From positions 62,001 through 126,000 of the forward strand of contig JADPYG010000001.1 of assembly GCA_017654735.1 (NCBI GenBank): a stretch of 64,000 nt of DNA, read 5' to 3'. Shown piece by piece: positions 47,180-57,556 of this stretch. The number at the start of each line of letters is the position of its first letter. Within the stretch, counting starts at the first letter, position 1. The stretch is from Vishniacozyma victoriae (lineage: Eukaryota; Basidiomycota; Tremellomycetes; Tremellales; Bulleribasidiaceae). The notes below the pieces were generated by a model, which did no database searches, was not told where the DNA came from, and worked only from the letters and a program-made list of their open reading frames with translations. A program made the position numbers and the translations under genes.

Positions 47180-49828
47180 ATGTCGGTTCAGATCTCTCGG
47201 GTTCAGGTTGAACAATACCCCGTAGCACTTGGGATTGCTGAATCCTCCCCTCGTCTTTCTTGGCGATTCTCCGGTTCTGCTCCCAACTGGACTCAAAAAT
47301 CATACGATATCCGCCTACACCGTGCCTCTGGCACTGAGGAATACCATATCGACTCCGCTCAGAATGTGCTCGTTCCATGGCCCTCTAAACCCCTCGAATT
47401 CGGGGAGGCTATTGAGGTAGAAATCAAATCGAACGGGGACAAGGGATCTACGGATTGGGCTTCTGTCAACGTGGAACGTGGTCTTGAGGGACATGATTGG
47501 AAATCGATCTCAGGAGAAGCACCTAGTCATGGAGAAGATAAATCCCAACGACCATTCCGACTCCGTAAAACGTTCAATGTCGATAGTACCACCAAAGGCC
47601 GACTTTACATAACTGCCGCAGGTGTATACGAAGTCTACCTAAACGGTACCAAAATCTCTCCCGATCTCTTGGCGCCTGGATGGACAGATTACAATTATCA
47701 CCTAAACCTCCAGACTTACGATATCTCGAAAGACTTAGTGAAAGGGGAGAATTGTATAACAGCCTGGATAGGAGATGGATGGTATTGCGGTCGATTAGGA
47801 TTCCATGGTGGAAGAAGGAGTTTGTATGGGGACAGAATGGGATTAATGGCTCATTTGGAGGTAGAGGGGAAGAAGGTTCTATCGACGGACGAGACGTGGG
47901 AATGGGCTTATGGATCTATCGTCTCGTCCGAGCTATATGACGGAGAGGAATACGATTCATCACTGGAAGAACCGGACTGGCAGAAACCCTCCTACCAGCC
48001 ATCGAATGAATGGAAGAAGGTCGAAGTCCTCCCGCTACCCAAAGGAGAGATCGTTATCTCTCAAGCACCGCCCGTCAAAGAGATCTTGACTCTTTCAGCA
48101 AAAGAAATTATCACCACTCCCTCCGGTAAGACGATCCTCGATTTCGGCCAGAACTTTGCTGGTGTTCTCCGATTCAAATCCAACCCTCCTTCATCCGGTA
48201 CGCTCACCATCCGACATGCTGAGGTCCTCGAAAAGGGCGAATTAGGAGTGAGACCATTGAGAGATTGTAAAGCTACCGATATCATTCACCTCTCCAAGAC
48301 CTCGCTCAAGGGTTGGCAACCTAAATTCACATTCCATGGATTCAGGTATGCCGAGATCAACGGATGGGATAATGTCTCTTTGAACGATATCGAGGGAGTA
48401 GTCATGCAATCAGCAATGGAACGAACTGGGACATTCGAATGTTCTCATCCACTCATTAATCAACTTCATTCAAATGTCATCTGGTCAACTATTGGCAATA
48501 CCATCTCTGTCCCCACCGATTGTCCCCAGCGAGACGAGAGATTAGGTTGGACAGGTGATATTCAAGTGATCACCCCTACCTTAAACTTCTTATTCGACGC
48601 ATCCGGATTCTTGAATGGTTGGATGAAAGACACATATGCCGATCAAAAAGAAAACAAGGGTATCGTACCGGTCGTCATCCCAAATATGTTTCAAGGACCG
48701 AAATTCAATGCGGCGGATGTAGATCAGATCCATCAAGCCCACGCTATCTGGGGTGATGTAGCTGTTTTAACGCCTGAAGCGATCTATCAAGCTTTCGATG
48801 ATGAGGGAGCGCTGAAGGTGCAGTTGGAAGGGGCCAAATTATGGTTAGACAAAGGAGTAAGGAGGGATTCAGAAACTCGTCTATGGGCTCGAGATCAGTT
48901 CCAGCTGGCAGATTGGTTGGCACCAAAAGCCGATCCGACTGTCCCAGGTATAGGACCTACCGACAACTACCTAGTAGCCGACGCGTATTTGATTCATACC
49001 ACACGAGTATGCGCCCAAATCTGCGCCAAACTCAACGACCCAGACGCGAAACGATACGATGCAGAAGCGGATAAATTGACTGAATTATATTACCACGAAT
49101 ACGTTACTCCCTCTGGACGAGTTACATCCGATACCCAGACCGCATTGGCTCTACTCCTTCATTTCGATATCTTCCCTACAAAAGATGCTTCAAGATTGAA
49201 GGCAGCAATGGGAAAGCGACTAGGTGAATTGGTAACGAGGGATTTATGGCAAGTATCAACCGGATTCGCTGGAACACCAATCATTCTCCAGACTTTGGCC
49301 GATAACGATCTCTTACACCACGCTTATAGGATGTTGCAAGCTCGAGATTGTCCTTCATGGCTCTCGCCTGTTTTACTTGGAGCGACGACCATCTGGGAGA
49401 GATGGGATTCAATGTTGGCCGATGGAACCATTAATCCAGGCGATATGACGAGTTTCAACCACTACGCTTTAGGATCAGTAGCATATTTCCTACATGCCTA
49501 CATCGGTGGTATCCGCCATCTCTCCCCTGGATGGAAGAAGATTCTATTCAAACCTCAACCAGGAGGAACAGTCACGTCTGCAAAAGTATCCCACATCTCA
49601 CCGTATGGTGCGATTAAATGCGAATGGGAGATTATTGGTGATAAGTTGAAAGTGAGGATCAGTGTTCCGCCTAATTGTACGGGTAAAGTTGAATTGCCTG
49701 GACTGGAGGAGGAAGTTGGAAGTGGGGAGAAGGATTATGAAGTGAATTGGAAGAAGGATGAGAGATTCCCTCCTAAACCTGTACAGCCTGGGTTCTGTGC
49801 GACACTGCCGGATAATTGGGTTCCGTAG
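47180..49828 (+). CDS. Alpha-L-rhamnosidase, glycoside hydrolase family 78
   Basis: A single uninterrupted 882-residue frame. Order of domains: N-terminal beta-domain (PRLSWRF, about 28) and KTFNVDSTTKGRLYITAAGVYEVYLNGT (about 130), a Bac_rhamnosid_N-like module with AGDGWYCGR-type residues and DGEEYDSSLEEPDW (about 253), then ILDFGQNFAGVL and the (alpha/alpha)6 catalytic region: VPTDCPQRDERLGWTGDIQV (about 445), ADVDQIHQAHAIWGDVAVL, ARDQFQLADWL (about 570), SWLSPVLLGATTIWERWDS (about 725) with SFNHYALGSVAYFL, and a C-terminal beta domain (ISPYGAIKCEWE). The RDER and WERW acids are the conserved catalytic set. No signal peptide, so a cytosolic enzyme acting on imported rhamnosides is likely. 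Complete lack of introns is odd for this genome. Confidence 0.93.
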   Translation: MSVQISRVQVEQYPVALGIAESSPRLSWRFSGSAPNWTQKSYDIRLHRASGTEEYHIDSAQNVLVPWPSKPLEFGEAIEVEIKSNGDKGSTDWASVNVERGLEGHDWKSISGEAPSHGEDKSQRPFRLRKTFNVDSTTKGRLYITAAGVYEVYLNGTKISPDLLAPGWTDYNYHLNLQTYDISKDLVKGENCITAWIGDGWYCGRLGFHGGRRSLYGDRMGLMAHLEVEGKKVLSTDETWEWAYGSIVSSELYDGEEYDSSLEEPDWQKPSYQPSNEWKKVEVLPLPKGEIVISQAPPVKEILTLSAKEIITTPSGKTILDFGQNFAGVLRFKSNPPSSGTLTIRHAEVLEKGELGVRPLRDCKATDIIHLSKTSLKGWQPKFTFHGFRYAEINGWDNVSLNDIEGVVMQSAMERTGTFECSHPLINQLHSNVIWSTIGNTISVPTDCPQRDERLGWTGDIQVITPTLNFLFDASGFLNGWMKDTYADQKENKGIVPVVIPNMFQGPKFNAADVDQIHQAHAIWGDVAVLTPEAIYQAFDDEGALKVQLEGAKLWLDKGVRRDSETRLWARDQFQLADWLAPKADPTVPGIGPTDNYLVADAYLIHTTRVCAQICAKLNDPDAKRYDAEADKLTELYYHEYVTPSGRVTSDTQTALALLLHFDIFPTKDASRLKAAMGKRLGELVTRDLWQVSTGFAGTPIILQTLADNDLLHHAYRMLQARDCPSWLSPVLLGATTIWERWDSMLADGTINPGDMTSFNHYALGSVAYFLHAYIGGIRHLSPGWKKILFKPQPGGTVTSAKVSHISPYGAIKCEWEIIGDKLKVRISVPPNCTGKVELPGLEEEVGSGEKDYEVNWKKDERFPPKPVQPGFCATLPDNWVP

Positions 49829-50076
49829 GCAAGTGGTGTGAGTTGTATACATAGGTCGGGAGGATATGTACATCTGCTTTCTCACTTGCAAAAGAGTTTC
49901 CACATCAATCTCTTAGCTCGATCAGGGCTGTTAGCGTTAGGGCTTAGTTCCATGTCCATTTCCGATTCAGTGTAGTCTGCACCAGAAGCACTGTAATAAA
50001 TCCAGCAGATGCATCGAATCCAGGCATGTACAGTAGCAATCATGACTCATAATCGACAAACGGAATCTATCTTCCC

Positions 50077-51656
50077 TCAAAAGGACTCCTACCCCATCAG
50101 CCCTGACCCAGATATCAGAAAGTCACTCACTTAGTATACTCCAACTCATCATCACTATCCTCCAACCGATAAGGGCTCTGTGGATCTTTAGTAGCAGGCG
50201 GAGTAGGTGGGATCTTGTTGACTAAATCACTCGAGCCATTTGGGATTCCAGCATTAACATCTTCTTCTCCTCTTATCGAATGGGATTTGGGAGGGACGGT
50301 CGGACCAGATGGGGATGTTGAAAGTAGGTCGACTCTCTTTTTAGGGAGGATACCGAGTTTTGCTAAAAGTCAGCCTATCCTCTGGTAGAAGGACTTACCT
50401 GGATCGATCTTTCCAGCTGTACTCTTCTCAGGGCTTCCAACAGCCGGACTCCTTCTGCCCCCAATTTGATTACCGGACAAACTCCTCTGTGCGGGGATAG
50501 GGTCATCTGTTGTTAGCATGAACGAGATGGGGGACATACCATAAGTATCTCCAGGCTGCCACCTTCCAGGACTAGGTCTAGTCACAGGCCTAGCCTGCGT
50601 CTGAGCAGGTGTTCCACTAGTAGATTCCGAATCAAAACTCTCGGATATAGATCGATCATCACTTCCATCAGCCCCCTGTCGTTCTGACAAGACATACCTT
50701 TCCCACATTCCCTGACCTGCTCCACCCCTACCACCACCTGGTGCTGAGCCAGACCACTGGTTCGATTGTTGTTGTCCGTATTGGGATTGCGAGTGGGGCT
50801 CGTTACCCCAGTTGGACTCCCTTGCGTTCACGTTGGCATTCTCGGTTTGTCGCTGTTGTTGATTCTGCTGGAACTCGGAATATTTCGCTTTAGCTCTTCC
50901 CAAGAAGGAAGTGAACGTCTGTCCAGCGGCTATTTATCAGCTCTGTGCCACTACCGGGTCCACAACGGAGTGAGGAGAGGAACGTACTCTCGGCAAACTT
51001 GTTGATCTTGTCCTCAACTGCCAACATCCCATTAGGATTATCCCCACCCTGCCTATCCCACGAACTACCTCCTTGGGGCTGTGATTGATACTGATCCTGA
51101 GCAGGTCGAGTTCTTCTGACTCGAGCTTGGTACGGGAGTTGATCAGCCGATGGGATCCCTTGCTGTTGTCGTGGGGCCGGGGGCCGGTATTGATTCTGAT
51201 TCTGATGCTGTTCATCCTGCATCACCAGGGATCTTGCGAATTCCTCATCCAAATCCACTTGGGACTATCATCAGCTCCATTTCCCACTCGAGGCGAAGAA
51301 CTCACAGCTTCTTCACGCCTCACTGACTCTAGCTCGTCCGGCTTGAAGTTGTCATCCGTCATACTCAACAACTGTTCAATACTCCTATCGGTCGAACCAC
51401 CACATGTCTCGAAGACCAACTCGATGACGGAGACTTCGACAGTGGGGAACATGGCTTGGAGCTCTGCTACCTTCGGGTCGGCATGAGGAGTGGTCGCGGG
51501 TGGCGCCGGCGCTGTGATAGGGGGAGCCACGGCCGAAGGAGGGGTAGCGGAAGGAGGAGATCCGAGCGGGGCAGCATATTCGGGAACTGGGGGTGAGGTA
51601 GAAGTCTCAGTCGTAGCAGCTGGTATGGTCGTGGGATTCTTAGGTGGGCTGGACAT
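50077..51656 (-). CDS. CUE5: CUE-domain ubiquitin adaptor, Cue5-like
   Basis: ATG 51656. The first 60 residues are Pro/Ala/Thr-rich. The CUE domain follows at about 60-105: PKVAELQAMFPTVEVSVIEL, VFETCGGSTDRSIEQLLSM, with the MFP and terminal LL ubiquitin-binding motifs intact. After an intron comes DLDEEFARSLVMQDEQ, as in Cue5. The rest is Gln/Asn/Pro-rich and disordered, ending YRLEDSDDELEYTK. Cue5 and animal Tollip link ubiquitylated cargo to Atg8 in autophagy. I did not find an unambiguous Atg8-interacting W/F-x-x-L motif. The end is uncertain: TGA at 50127 overlaps a good donor (GTGAGT) whose intron (CTGATGGGGTAG acceptor) would instead add ESF and stop at 50077; I give the spliced version. 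Confidence 0.78.
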
Positions 51657-51876
51657 TGTTCAGAGTGATAGGATGAAAGTGACAGTGAATAGCGTAGTGG
51701 ATAGCACAGCGACGTCACTTGGACAGGACTACGGAACCACGTGGTATTCGCCAAGACATCGGGCACATAGCATCTTCCGCATGAAGGCTATGCATATTCA
51801 GAGGGGGATTGACCGATAGATGGGATACATGGAGATGCGTGATTTACATAACATTTACAACGTTCGACTGCGGGTG

Positions 51877-52987
51877 TCAAATGACAGGAACTACTTTCTC
51901 AGGCCCAGCGGCTCTCTTCCACCCAATCCTCCCGAGGTGCGACGCAACACTATCCACTAGCACCTCCTTTGCGTTTTCCCTTATAAACCTTCCTGGCCAA
52001 GTTGAGGTAGCTTGATGGAATGGTAGATCTTCTACTGCTTCCAGAATCTTTATTACGTCGTGTGGCCCAAGGGGGATCATATTAGGCGCAGACCATATGA
52101 ATGTGAATTTAGATTGAGTGGGTTGGACCATGATAGTATCGGCGGTAAAGATTATTCCAGATACGGGAGTAGGTTTCGTTGGCAGATTATCGAGTGGTGG
52201 AGGCGGCTCAGAAAGTCGGTCCCAGTGTAGAATTGATGAGCCGGGAAAGTGTCTGAGATCAGCTGGCGTGACGAAACCGACATACCCTCCGCATTGAACC
52301 AATGTTACTCCTGGTCCTAGTTCTTTCCTTCCTGTCCACCAAACCACCTGATCCTCGGGGCGGATATCACTCAAACGCTGAAACCATTCTTTATCCGCTT
52401 CATTCAAGTACAATGGCACTCCAAGTGCTCGCGACCAAGTTAGAGAGGTCGAGAAGAACTGACTATCAGCTGGGTTGCAAAGCGAGAGATGGCTGAGAAC
52501 GTACGTGAGGATGTGAAATTGCGATAGCCTTCAATGGTTTCGATAAAGATGATAGATACGAGATCAGGGGTAGACCAATGAACGCAGCACAATCCCAGAC
52601 ATAGCTTCCCTCCGAAGTTTCAATTAGGATAGCTATCATCAGCCTCTCCCTCATACGTTACTCACGAGTCTGATTAATCCCAAATCCAGGTTCAGTCGAA
52701 ATGAACGATATCCTCCCATCCTCCTTATCCGGCGTCACTACATGATGTCTATCACCTAATCCTGCCAGGCTCGTGAATGTCTGTCCAGATTCCGGAACGA
52801 ATTGCCTAGGATCTTCACATATTGCACCTACCCCTTAGCTTATTAATCAGTGTGACGAGTGCGACGGACAAGTCTTGACAGGCCCCGGGAATTGAGTACC
52901 GCATGCTGTACATATCGGTAGATTCGTATCGTCACTTAGCGCATCGAGGGCTTTGGGGGAAATACTACCTGCCCCAGTGAGTTTCAT
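51877..52987 (-). CDS. MBL-fold protein with N-terminal zinc ribbon
   Basis: ATG 52987 (MKLTGAGSISPKAL). Exon 1 has ICTACGTQF and, across an intron donor within TGT, KTCAICEDPRQFVPESGQTF, so two CxxC pairs make a small zinc ribbon. Then LGDRHHVVTPDKEDGRISFI, TEPGFGINQTPILIETSEGSYVW, and a metallo-beta-lactamase-like HPHFFSTSLTWSRAL at the place of the HxHxDH site, GVPLYLNEADKEWF, LVQCGGYVGF, and ILHWDRLSEPPPP with SGIIFTADTI. The family is known in fungi only as uncharacterised MBL-superfamily proteins in which the metal motif is altered (no second HxD pair visible). Reaction unknown. About 330 residues. Shares a CCGAG-rich divergent promoter with the dehydratase. Confidence 0.7.
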
Positions 52988-53239
52988 GTTGGTATTAGTC
53001 AAGAGCCTTTGTTCTGTGAGCCTGGCCAATTGTCGGATATCGGAACCAAGGGCGGAGAAAGAAGCGAGGAGTGAATGCGGTTAAACGCGGTAAACAAATG
53101 CCGAGCCCCGAGAGAAGAAAGGGTCCTCGGAGAAGAGCCGGAGCTACCGAGGAGCCGAGCGAATCATTCAGCCTGTATTGTGTGACTAACTAACGACTAC
53201 CATCTGTACTTCTATACTCAATCAAATACAAGCAACAAT
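52988..53239. promoter_or_regulatory. Divergent promoter with five CCGAG boxes
   Basis: CCGAG occurs at 53101-53105, 53108-53112, 53147-53151 and 53155-53159, and in inverse (CTCGG) at 53126-53130, all within 59 bp, with a CCGGAG between. Such a cluster in one short promoter suggests an operator for a zinc-cluster activator of the dehydratase, the MBL gene or both. Confidence 0.45.
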
Positions 53240-55454
53240 ATGTCAACAGCGCCAAAAGATTTCTGCGAGGGATGTACATGTGGTCGAGCTGAGGGTGGGG
53301 GTCTAGCAGCCCCAGAACAATATGCCGCCGATGCGAGAGATCAGAGGTCATTTACCGCTCCTCTCGATACGACTCCCTCTGAGGGAATCGAGCCGGCCGT
53401 ACCTCTAAGGTCTAACATGTGGTTCAACAACCCTGAAGATGGTCAGTACCCTTTCTGTGTACCCGGGAACGAGCTGATATATAGATATGGTCGGATGTTA
53501 CGTCGAGCGATACCTCAACAACGGTTTGACTTGTACGTCCACCTCATTCTAGTTGTCGCGTGACTGACAGGCAGTGGAGGAACTCACAGACAAGAAGAAG
53601 CCAATTATCGGTATCGCTCAAACTGGATCCGATCTCGCTCCATGCAACTCCCACCATGTCACCCTTGCCAAGAGGGTCCGAGATGGTATCATCGCAAACG
53701 GTGGAACACCATTTGAATTCCCTTGTCATCCAATTCAGGAGACCTCAAAGAGGCCTACTGCAATGTTGGATCGAAATTTGTCCTACCTCTCCCTTGTTGA
53801 GGTTTTGTTCGGATACCCGATCGATGGTGTTGTCCTTTTGACTGGATGTGACAAGACGTAAGCCCATCTACAAGTCATTGCAGGAATTGACAAACAGGAC
53901 TCCTGCCCTACTTATGGCCGCTGCTACAGTCAACATCCCCGCTATCTCCATGAACGTCGGTCCTATGCTTAATGGTATGTTCCCCGCCTGACTGCGCTGA
54001 TGGCAGGATATGCCGGTAAACAACTCATTGGATCCGGAGCTGTAGTCTGGGACAGCCGAAAGTTGTTCGCAGAAGGCAAACTCAACGAAGCGCAGATGAT
54101 GCAGCGGGTCGCCCTCTCCGCTCCTTCGTATGTTTCCCTCATCTAGTCATTGAATGCGCTGACAAACAGGGTCGGTCACTGTAACACGATGGGAACAGCC
54201 AGTACGATGAACGCTCTAGCCGAAGCTCTCGGCATGTCCCTTCCCGGATCAGCTTCAATCCCCGCGCCTTACCGAGAACGAGGTGCTTGCGCTTACCAAA
54301 CCGGAAAGAGGATCGTCGACCTAGTCAGACAAGATGTCAAGCCTTCCGATATCTTGACCAAGAAAGCATTCGAAAATGCTATCGCGGCTTGTACTGCTAT
54401 TGGAGGATCAACGAACGCTCCTATCCACTTGAATGCTATTGCCAAGCATGTCGGTGTCAAGTTGGAATGTGATGATTGGGAGAGGGTTGGATACGAGTTG
54501 CCGTTGTTGTTGAATATCCAACCAGCTGGACAGTATCTATGTGAAGAGTATCACCGAGCTGGTGGTCTCCCTGGTACGTCCCTTTCTCGACCTGATGTAC
54601 AGCGGCTGACTAGTAGCGGTTATTGCAGAGCTACTCAAGAACAACGCCCTTCCCCACCCGGACGCCATGACTGTATCCGGAAAGACTATGGGTGAAAATT
54701 GCGAAGGCGACTTCACATCCGATCCCCGAGTCATCTTCCCATTCACCAAACCCCTCAAAGCGTCTGCCGGATTCTTGAATCTCAAGGGAACATTATTCGA
54801 CAGTGCCATCATGAAGACTTCCGTCATCTCTCCAGCATTCACCGAGCAATACCTCTCCAACCCCAATGACCCAATGGCATTCGAGGGTCCTGTCGCTGTA
54901 TTCGATGGTCCGGAGGATTACCATCATAGGATCGAAACCGACAAGAGTATCACCGCTGGTACCATTCTCATCATTCGAGGTGCTGGACCTGTTGGATACC
55001 CCGGTGCTGCCGAGGTTGTAAACATGATCCCACCAGGACATTTGATCAAGCAGGGTATCGAGGTGCGTTCCTCTTCCTTTCTTGTCACGATAAGTGCTGA
55101 CAAATACAGCTTCCATGCATAGGAGACGGTCGACAATCCGGAACATCAGGTTCTCCATCAATCTTGAACGCATCCCCAGAAGCAGCAACGGGTGGAATGC
55201 TAGGATATCTCAAGAATGGCGATATCATTCGAATCGACTTGAAAAACAGGGTGGCCGATATCAAGTTGACTGCAGAACAGATTGAAGAGAGAAAGAAGGA
55301 AATGGGTCCTTTCAAGTACCCACCATCGCAAACCCCTTGGCAGGAGATTTTCAGGGCTCAAGTTGGAGAATTGAGTGAAGGGGCTGTATTTAATGATTCA
55401 GTCAAGTTCCAGAGGATTGCTCAGACTATGGGTCTGCCAAGGAGGAATCATTAG
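53240..55454 (+). CDS. IlvD/Edd-family sugar-acid (pentonate-type) dehydratase
   Basis: ATG 53240; about eight exons. After a Cys-rich leader (FCEGCTCG) comes [24 protein letters not shown], then [78 protein letters not shown] and [16 protein letters not shown]. The C-terminus ends [20 protein letters not shown] and [16 protein letters not shown] and HCN supply the three Fe-S cysteines. Relative to mitochondrial Ilv3 (branched-chain), the WFNNPED, QTGSDL and PR.NH features match the L-arabinonate/D-xylonate dehydratase branch. It should convert an aldonic acid to a 2-keto-3-deoxy acid. No presequence. Neighbours GH78 and GH28 fit plant-sugar use. Confidence 0.88.
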
Positions 55455-55786
55455 TTGGTGTGATACGTTTGGGTATGCATTACTGGGTTATTTATGCTTC
55501 CGGGTGGGGATCACTTTTTCTTGCGTAACCTTCGGACCATTGTTTCGAAACTCTGTATAAATCTCTCCTATGACCATGTCATTACATCCAGGGGCACTGT
55601 CGTGGTGCAACTAGAACAGAGGGAATCCACCGGTCGTAAGGTGCATCAATACCCCGATGCGCCCCCACCCAGATCAAAACCGGACCGGCCGGCGCCGGCT
55701 TCTTCACCCAAGTGACAGTGACATATAACTGACCTACGCCCCCAGTTGTCTCTCATCATCATCAATCGCCATTCCTAAACTCCACC
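55455..55786. promoter_or_regulatory. Upstream region of the GH28 gene
   Basis: 332 bp. A GC-rich palindromic CCGGCCGGCGCCGG lies at 55685-55698, about 90 bp before the ATG, with ACATATAACT near 55731. No coding signal. CGG triplets resemble those upstream of GH78, but the spacing differs. Confidence 0.4.
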
Positions 55787-57425
55787 ATGAGGCTTCTTAC
55801 TGCTCTGTTGGCTGCCGCCCCAGTGCTCGGAGGCGTACTGGATATCATCAACCACGAAGCACATGGTATCATCCATTCTATCGACCACATCCTTCATCCT
55901 GATTCACCGTACCTAGAAGTTCACCACGATCACTATGACCTTAAGACCGATCGACTCGGTAAACTTTGTGTCCTTCATCCTGTAGAGAAAGGGTTTGATG
56001 ATGAGAACTTCAAGAAAGCAGTAGAGGTCTGTGGAAATGGTGGTATCGTAAGGCTCCCGGATGCAAATTAGTGAGTTCTCCTTTTCTACTTGATTTCCCT
56101 GCTTATGGTAGTACGATTGGATCTCCACTCAAGATCAAATTGAACAACGCGATCCTAGATGTTCACGGCTGGATCTCTTTCTCGGATGACATTGATCATT
56201 GGGTCAAGAATAGGGTTCCATTCGAATTCCAAAACCTAGCTCTTGCTTGGATTATCGAAGGAGAAAATTACGTTCTTGATGGAAATGACAAGGGGGGAAT
56301 CTACGGTAATGGGCAGGTCTGGTACGAGTGGGCAAAGGATGAGGGTAACAAATATGGCCGGTACGTCTCATCCTCCTCCATAATCCCACCTTTTACATCA
56401 TGAAATAATGCTCATCATAGACCAATGTCATTCGCGATCACAAACTCCAAAAACGTGATTGTCAAGAACTGGAGTGTCATCCAACCTCAATTCTGGGCTT
56501 CAATCGTCATCAACTCCACAGACGTATTGTACAAAGATTACTACGTTAATGCTACCCAATACAACCCCGAGGGAACAGGTGCATTCTTGAGTTGGTTGCA
56601 GAATACCGATGGGTGTGATACTTATCGATCACACAATGTCACTTTTGGTAAGTCCCTCTACCTCTTTAGACTTCTTCATTCGGGTTTCCTCCCTCTTCTT
56701 GCCCTCCTTTGGGTCAGCCTGGCTGATATCCAGAAAACATGGTCTACCAAGGAGGAGATGATTGCCTAGCCCTCAAACCAAATTCATCAATGATCATCGC
56801 CAAGAACGTAACATGTTACGGTGGTACCGGAATCGCATTCGGTTCAATCGGTCAATACAAAGGACAACTCGACTACATCAAAGATGTACATATGGAGAAT
56901 ATCAATCTATATCCTTCGAGCCAACATTCTCAGAAGAACGGGTTATATTTCAAGAGCTGGATGGGGTATGAGATTGGAACACCACCTAACGGAGGTGGTG
57001 GTGGCGAGGGGTATGCTCAGAACATCACTCTCAAAGATGTCTATATGGAGGATAACATTCGGCCTATCTACATTCAAACCGAGTGAGTCTTTCTCCTCTG
57101 TAACTCAGAAGAAATGCTGACCAACAGCCTGACGTACCTACTAGACAAGCAGCATGAAGGAAAAGATACAGGTCGATTTAGATGGCACGATATCCATTTC
57201 TCCAATATCACCGGAACATCAAAGAACAACAGAGTAGTATGGCTAGACTGCTCAAAAGCCCAACCATGCTGGGACCTCTCCTTTTCCGACTTTAACGTTA
57301 AACCCGGAAAGCAGGACGATGAAGAGATTAATTACGTTTGTAATAACGTAGTCATGGGTGGTGATGATGGTTTGAACGGGTGTCATCCTAGTAATTCTAG
57401 TCACGAGAGTACGATCTTTGGCTAG
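55787..57425 (+). CDS. Secreted GH28 pectinase, exo-rhamnogalacturonase/exopolygalacturonase-like
   Basis: MRLLTALLAAAPVLGGVL is a signal peptide. Exons joined by introns near 56069, 56360, 56646, 57083 give a right-handed parallel beta-helix: NAILDVHGWISFSDDIDHWV, WIIEGENYVLDGNDKGGIYG, WSVIQPQFWASIVINST, then catalytic FLSWLQNTDGCDTYRSHNVT, VYQGGDDCLALKPNS and CYGGTGIAFGSIGQYKG, with NIRPIYIQT in place of the RIK motif. NTDG and GGDD provide the three acids. The usual GHG histidine is absent and replaced by a TGIAFGSIGQY block, which I associate with the exo-acting (rgx/exo-PG) branch of the family. Many N-glycosylation sites. Likely releases galacturonate or cleaves rhamnogalacturonan ends outside the cell. 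Confidence 0.88.
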
Positions 57426-57556
57426 GAGTAAGGAGGGGCTGATGGGTAGATCACTATGAGATGGGTGCTTAGAAATGTGATTCTATGCATTATATGTACT
57501 TTTTCTATTCAATCCCATTTCCACTCCTCTAGCGAAATCACCTGTAGCGGATTCGC

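Noticed and set aside
53240..55454. Reading the IlvD/Edd gene as mitochondrial Ilv3
   Set aside because: No presequence, and the WFNNPED, QTGSDL and C-terminal PRRNH features fit the sugar-acid branch rather than the branched-chain enzyme.
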